Assembly: GCF_051014685.1 (NCBI RefSeq) | Contig: NW_027478440.1 | Coordinates: 682,001-746,000 of the forward strand | Direction: 5' to 3' | Origin: Ptiloglossa arizonensis | Lineage: Eukaryota > Arthropoda > Insecta > Hymenoptera > Colletidae | DNA: 64,000 nt | Part shown: piece after piece, positions 59,363-64,000 of the stretch | How the letters are laid out: the number at the start of each line of letters is the position of its first letter | Numbering within the stretch: the first letter of the stretch is position 1 | Program-made: the position numbers and the translations under genes | Notes under the pieces: generated by a model | Database searches by the model: none | Told to the model about the DNA's origin: nothing | Seen by the model: the letters and a program-made list of their open reading frames with translations, nothing else

Positions 59363-62300
59363 CGTTATACGTTATACGTCACAGGTTATACGTTATATGT
59401 TATACGTTATACGTTATACGTTATACGTCATACGTTATACGTTATACGTTATACGTTATACGTTATACGTTATACGTTATACGTTATACGTTAAACGTTA
59501 TACGTTATACGTTATACGTTATACGTTATACGTTATACGTTATACGTTATACGTTATACGTTATACGTTATACGTTATACGTTATACGTTATACGTTATA
59601 CGTTATACGTTATACGTTATACGTTATACGTTATACGTTATACTTTATACGTTATACGTTATACGTTATACGTTATACGTTATACGTTATACGTTATACG
59701 TTATACGTTATACGTTATACGTTATACGTTATACGTTATACGTTGTACGTTATACGTTATACGTTATACGTTATACGTTATACATTATGCGTTATACGTT
59801 TTACGTTATTCGTTATACGTTATACGTTATACGATATACGTTATACGTTATACGTTATACGTTATACGTTATACGTTATACGTTATACGTTATACGTTAT
59901 ACGTTATACGTTATACGTTATACGTTATACGTTATACGTTATACGTTATACGTTATACGTTATACGTTATACGCTATACATTATACGTTATACGTTATAC
60001 GTTATACGTTATACGTTATACGTTATACGTTATACGTTATACGTTATACGTTGTACGTTATACGTTATAAGTTGTACGTTATACGATATACGTTATACGT
60101 TATTCTTTATACATTCTTCGTTACACGTTATACGTTATACGTTATACGTTATACGTTATACGTTATACGTTATACGTTATACGTTATACGTTATACGTTA
60201 TACGTTATACGTTATACGTTATACGTTATACGTTATACGTTATACGTTATACGTTATACGTTATACGTTATACGTTATACGTTATACGTTATACGTTATA
60301 CGTTATACGTTATACGTTATACGTTATAAGTTATACGTTATACGTCATAGGTTATACGTTGAACGTTATACGTTATACGTAGTATGTAATGCGTCATACG
60401 TTTTACGTTATTCGTTTTACGTTATACGTTATACGTTATACGTTATACGTTATACGTTATACGTTATACGTTATAGGTTATACGTTATACGTTATACGTT
60501 ATACGTTATACGTTATACGTTATACGTTATACGTTATACGTTATACGTTATACGTTATACGTTGTACGTTATACGTTATACGTTATACGTTATACGTTAT
60601 ACATTATGCGTTATACGTTTTACGTTATACGTTATACGTTATACGTTATACGTTATACGTTATACGTTATACGTTATACGTTATACGTTATACGTTATAC
60701 GTTATACGTTATACGTTATACGTTATACGCTATACATTATACGTTATACGTTATACGTTATACGTTATACGTTATACGTTATACGTTATACGTTATACGT
60801 TATACGTTGTACGTTATACGTTATAAGTTGTACGTTATACGATATACGTTATACGTTATTCTTTATACGTTCTTCGTTACACGTTATACGTTATACGTTA
60901 TACGTTATACGTTATACGTTATACGTTATACGTTATACGTTATACGTTATACGTTATACGTTATACGTTATACGTTATACGTTATACGTTATACGTTATA
61001 CGTTATACGTTATACGTTATACGTTATACGTTATACGTTATACGTTATACGTTATACGTTATACGTTATACGTTATACGTTATACGTTATACGTTATACG
61101 TTATACGTTATACGTTATACGTTATACGTTATACGTTATACGTTATACGTTATACTTTATACGTTATACGTTATACGTTATACGTTATACGTTATACGTT
61201 ATACGTTATACGTTATACGTTATACGTTATACGTTATACGTTATACGTTATACGTTATACGTTATACGTTATACTTTATACGTTATACGTTATACGTTAT
61301 ACGTTATACGTTATACGTTATACGTTATACGTTATACGTTATACGTTATACGTTATACGTTATACGTTATACGTTGTACGTTATACGTTATACGTTATAC
61401 GTTATACGTTATACATTATGCGTTATACGTTTTACGTTATTCGTTATACGTTCTTCGTTACACGTTATACGTTATACGTTATACGTTATACGTTATACGT
61501 TATACGTTATACGTTATACGTTATACGTTATACGTTATACGTTATACGTTATACGTTATACGTTATACGTTATACGTTATGCGTTATACGTTATACGTTA
61601 TACGTTATACGTTATACGTTATACGTTATACGTTATACGTTATACGTTATACGTTATACGTTATACGTTATACGTTATACGTTATACTTTATACGTTATA
61701 CGTTATACGTTATACGTTATACGTTATACGTTATACGTTATACGTTATACGTTATACGTTACAAGTTATACGTTATACGTTATACGTTATACGTCATAGG
61801 TTATACGTCATACGTTATACGTCATACGTTATACGTTATACGTTATACGTTATACGTTATACGTTATACGTTATACGTTATACGTTATACGTTGTACGTT
61901 ATACGTTATACGTTATACGTTATACGTTATACGTTATACGTTATACGTTATACGTTATACGTTATACTTTATACGTTATACGTTATACGTTATACGTTAT
62001 ACGTCATAGGTTATACGTTATACGTTATACGTTATACGTTGTACGTTATACGTTATAAGTTGTACGTTATACGATATACGATATACGTTATTCTTCATAC
62101 GTTCTTCGTTACACGTTATACGTTATACGTAATACGTTTTACGATATTCGTTATACGTTATACGTTATACGTTATACGTTATACGTTATACGTTATACGT
62201 TATACGTTGTACGTTATACGTTATACGTTATACGTTACAAGTTATACGTTATACGTTATACGTTATACGTCATAGGTTATACGTTATATGTTATACGTTA

Positions 62301-64000
62301 TACGTTATACGTTATACGTTATACGTCATACGTTATACGTTATACGTTATACGTTATACGTTATACGTTATACGTCACAGGTTATACGTTATATGTTATA
62401 CGTTATACGTTATACGTTATACGTCATACGTTATACGTTATACGTTATACGTTATACGTTATACGTTATACGTTATACGTTATACGTTATACGTTAAACG
62501 TTATACGTTATACGTTATACGTTATACGTTATACGTTATACGTTATACGTTATACGTTATACGTTATACGTTATACGTTATACGTTATACGTTATACGTT
62601 ATACGTTATACGTTATACGTTATACTTTATACGTTATACGTTATACGTTATACGTTATACGTTATACGTTATACGTTATACGTTATACGTTATACGTTAT
62701 ACGTTATACGTTATACGTTATACGTTGTACGTTATACGTTATACGTTATACGTTATACGTTATACATTATGCGTTATACGTTTTACGTTATTCGTTATAC
62801 GTTATACGTTATACGATATACGTTATACGTTATACGTTATACGTTATACGTTATACGTTATACGTAATACGTTATACGTTATACGTTATACGTTATACGT
62901 TATACGTTATACGTTATACGTTATACGTTATACGTTATACGTTATACGTTATACGTTATACGTTATACGCTATACATTATACGTTATACGTTATACGTTA
63001 TACGTTATACGTTATACGCTATACGTTATACGTTATACGTTATACGTTGTACGTTATACGTTATAAGTTGTGCGTTATACGATATACGTTATACGTTATT
63101 CTTTATACGTTCTTCGTTACACGTTATACGTTATACGTTATACGTTATACGTTATACGTTATACGTTATACGTTATACGTTATACGTTATACGTTATACG
63201 TTATACGTTATACGTTATACGTTATACGTTATACGTTATACGTTATACGTTATACGTTATACGTTATACGTTATACGTTATACGTTATACGTTATACGTT
63301 ATACGTCATACGTTATACGTTATACGTTATACGTTATACGTTATACGTTATACGTTATACGTTATACGTTATACGTTATACTTTATACGTTATACGTTAT
63401 ACGTTATACGTTATACGTTATACGTTATACGTTATACGTTATACGTTATACGTTATACGTTGTACGTTATACGTTGTACGTTATACGTTATACGTTATAC
63501 GTTACAAGTTATACGTTATACGTTATACGTTATACGTCATAGGTTATACGTCATACGTTATACGTCATACGTTATACGTTATACGTTATACGTTATACGT
63601 TATACGTTATACGTTATACGTTATACGTTATACGTTATACGTTATACGTTATACGTTATACGTTATACGTTATACGTTATACGTTATACGTTATACGTTA
63701 TACGTTATACGTTATACTTTATACGTTATACGTTATACGTTATACGTTATACGTCATAGGTTATACGTTATACGTTATACGTTATACGTTGTACGTTATA
63801 CGTTATAAGTTGTACGTTATACGATATACGATATACGTTATTCTTTATACGTTCTTCGTTACACGTTATACGTTATACGTTATACGTTTTACGATATTCG
63901 TTATACGTTATACGTTATACGTTATACGTTATACGTTATACGTTATACGTTATACGTTATACGTTATACGTTATACGTTATACGTTATACGTTATACGTT
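59363..64000 (+). repeat. Right-hand array domain, simpler module content
   Basis: Longer near-perfect runs, and no module J (ATTCGGTATGCG). A landmark ACATTATGCGTTATACG, followed by GTTTTACG, recurs with ATTATGCG at 59784, 60603, 61415 and 62766, intervals of 117, 116 and 193 heptamers. A further period of about 3.0 kb links 59,363-60,120 to 62,359-63,120 (TCACAGG 59379/62375; TTAAACG 59491/62494; ATTATGCG 59784/62766), drifting by single heptamers. A 1,743-bp offset links CATAGG units at 61795 and 63538. Module S occurs once, at 60379, in variant form. The domain continues past the window edge. Confidence 0.75.

Larger units (their letters stand above)
1..64000 (+). repeat. Heptanucleotide satellite array (ACGTTAT)n
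   Basis: The whole window, apart from the N run, is built of the 7-bp unit ACGTTAT in one orientation. Base content per perfect unit is A2 C1 G1 T3. Variants are mostly single substitutions that recur at the same place in many copies: GCG for ACG, CGATAT for CGTTAT, CGTCAT, ACATTAT, TTACACG, AGG for ACG and TATATG. Unit phase, taken as the position of the A of ACG modulo 7, is constant over long distances, so unit length is fixed. I see no unique sequence, transposon or inverted segment. The likely setting is a eukaryotic constitutive-heterochromatin satellite; centromeric, subtelomeric or sex/B-chromosome location cannot be told from sequence alone. The repeat is certain; the chromosomal context is inferred. 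Confidence 0.97.

Noticed and set aside
59743..62058. Longest plus-strand open frame (771 codons), as a possible repetitive protein gene
   Set aside because: It reads only the seven-residue repeat with scattered substitutions. The frame is open because the unit has no plus-strand stop, the start comes from a chance ATG-type variant, and there is no unique domain, signal peptide or codon bias separate from the satellite.
1..64000. CRISPR array
   Set aside because: There are no unique spacers; both the would-be repeats and the intervals between them are the same 7-bp unit.
1..64000. Telomeric repeat
   Set aside because: The unit has a G+C content and sequence unlike the TTAGGG/TTTAGGG/TTAGG families and lacks a G-run on either strand. 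A subtelomeric satellite remains possible.
1..64000. TATA-box promoters at every TATA
   Set aside because: TATA occurs once per perfect unit by construction, so the motif carries no information here.
1..64000. Replication-origin iterons or a bacterial repeat region
   Set aside because: Iteron clusters are short and flanked by genes. A 64-kb array with kilobase duplications and no gene is not a bacterial arrangement.
1..64000. Sequencing or assembly artefact of a low-complexity repeat
   Set aside because: The array keeps exact register over 59 kb and has consistent rare variants in paralogous copies, which random error would not produce. Individual large duplications could still be assembly effects, and that is noted in the findings.
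1..64000. Large hairpins or inverted repeats within the array
   Set aside because: All units face one way. Folding one strand back on itself pairs at most four of seven bases per unit, with three mismatches, so no extended stable stem is expected. The ACGT and TATA palindromes are too short to matter alone.

Overview
The window is satellite DNA from end to end. I found no gene, RNA gene, mobile element or CRISPR array. The sequence is a head-to-tail array of the 7-bp unit ACGTTAT (reverse complement ATAACGT), about 9,100 units, always in the same orientation. Each unit is 28.6% G+C and carries one CpG. One run of exactly 100 N (59263-59362) is an assembly gap. Tens of kilobases of homogeneous heptamer array with kilobase-scale internal duplications point to a eukaryotic heterochromatic, pericentromeric or subtelomeric satellite block. 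Heptanucleotide satellites are known from other eukaryotes (the Drosophila virilis satellites are the classic case), but I do not recognise this unit and cannot name the species.

The array is a patchwork. Perfect heptamer runs of roughly 30-290 bp alternate with short variant modules, strings of point-mutated heptamers that recur in similar order and act as landmarks. They reveal duplications at several scales. From left to right: a 350/301-bp tandem block (0.35-1.2 kb); a 9.13-kb tandem duplication (about 4.18-13.32 and 13.32-22.44 kb) with smaller duplications nested inside; tandem pairs with periods of 2,016, 1,967 and 1,568 bp (21.4-34.3 kb); a mosaic stretch (34.3-38.3 kb); a 3,780-bp-offset duplication (38.3-45.5 kb); and a 4.2-kb segment repeated 8.2 kb downstream (46.85-51.05 and 55.06-59.26 kb) that runs into the gap. 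Right of the gap the array is simpler and lacks one module that is common on the left.

The main finding is register. Tracking the unit phase shows that essentially every length change is a whole number of heptamers. The only exceptions I can see are two kinds of 1-bp deletion, present in 7 and 4 copies because duplications amplified them. The 9,130-bp period equals 1,305 x 7 minus 5, and each copy contains exactly five of these deletions. From about 20.5 kb to the gap there is no net phase change.

The many long plus-strand open frames are a by-product of the repeat. The unit has no stop in any plus frame and reads Val-Ile-Arg-Tyr-Thr-Leu-Tyr in all three, while the minus strand meets TAA every 21 bp. 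None is called as a gene. Boundaries were found by eye from landmark variants and are good to roughly 10-50 bp unless stated.
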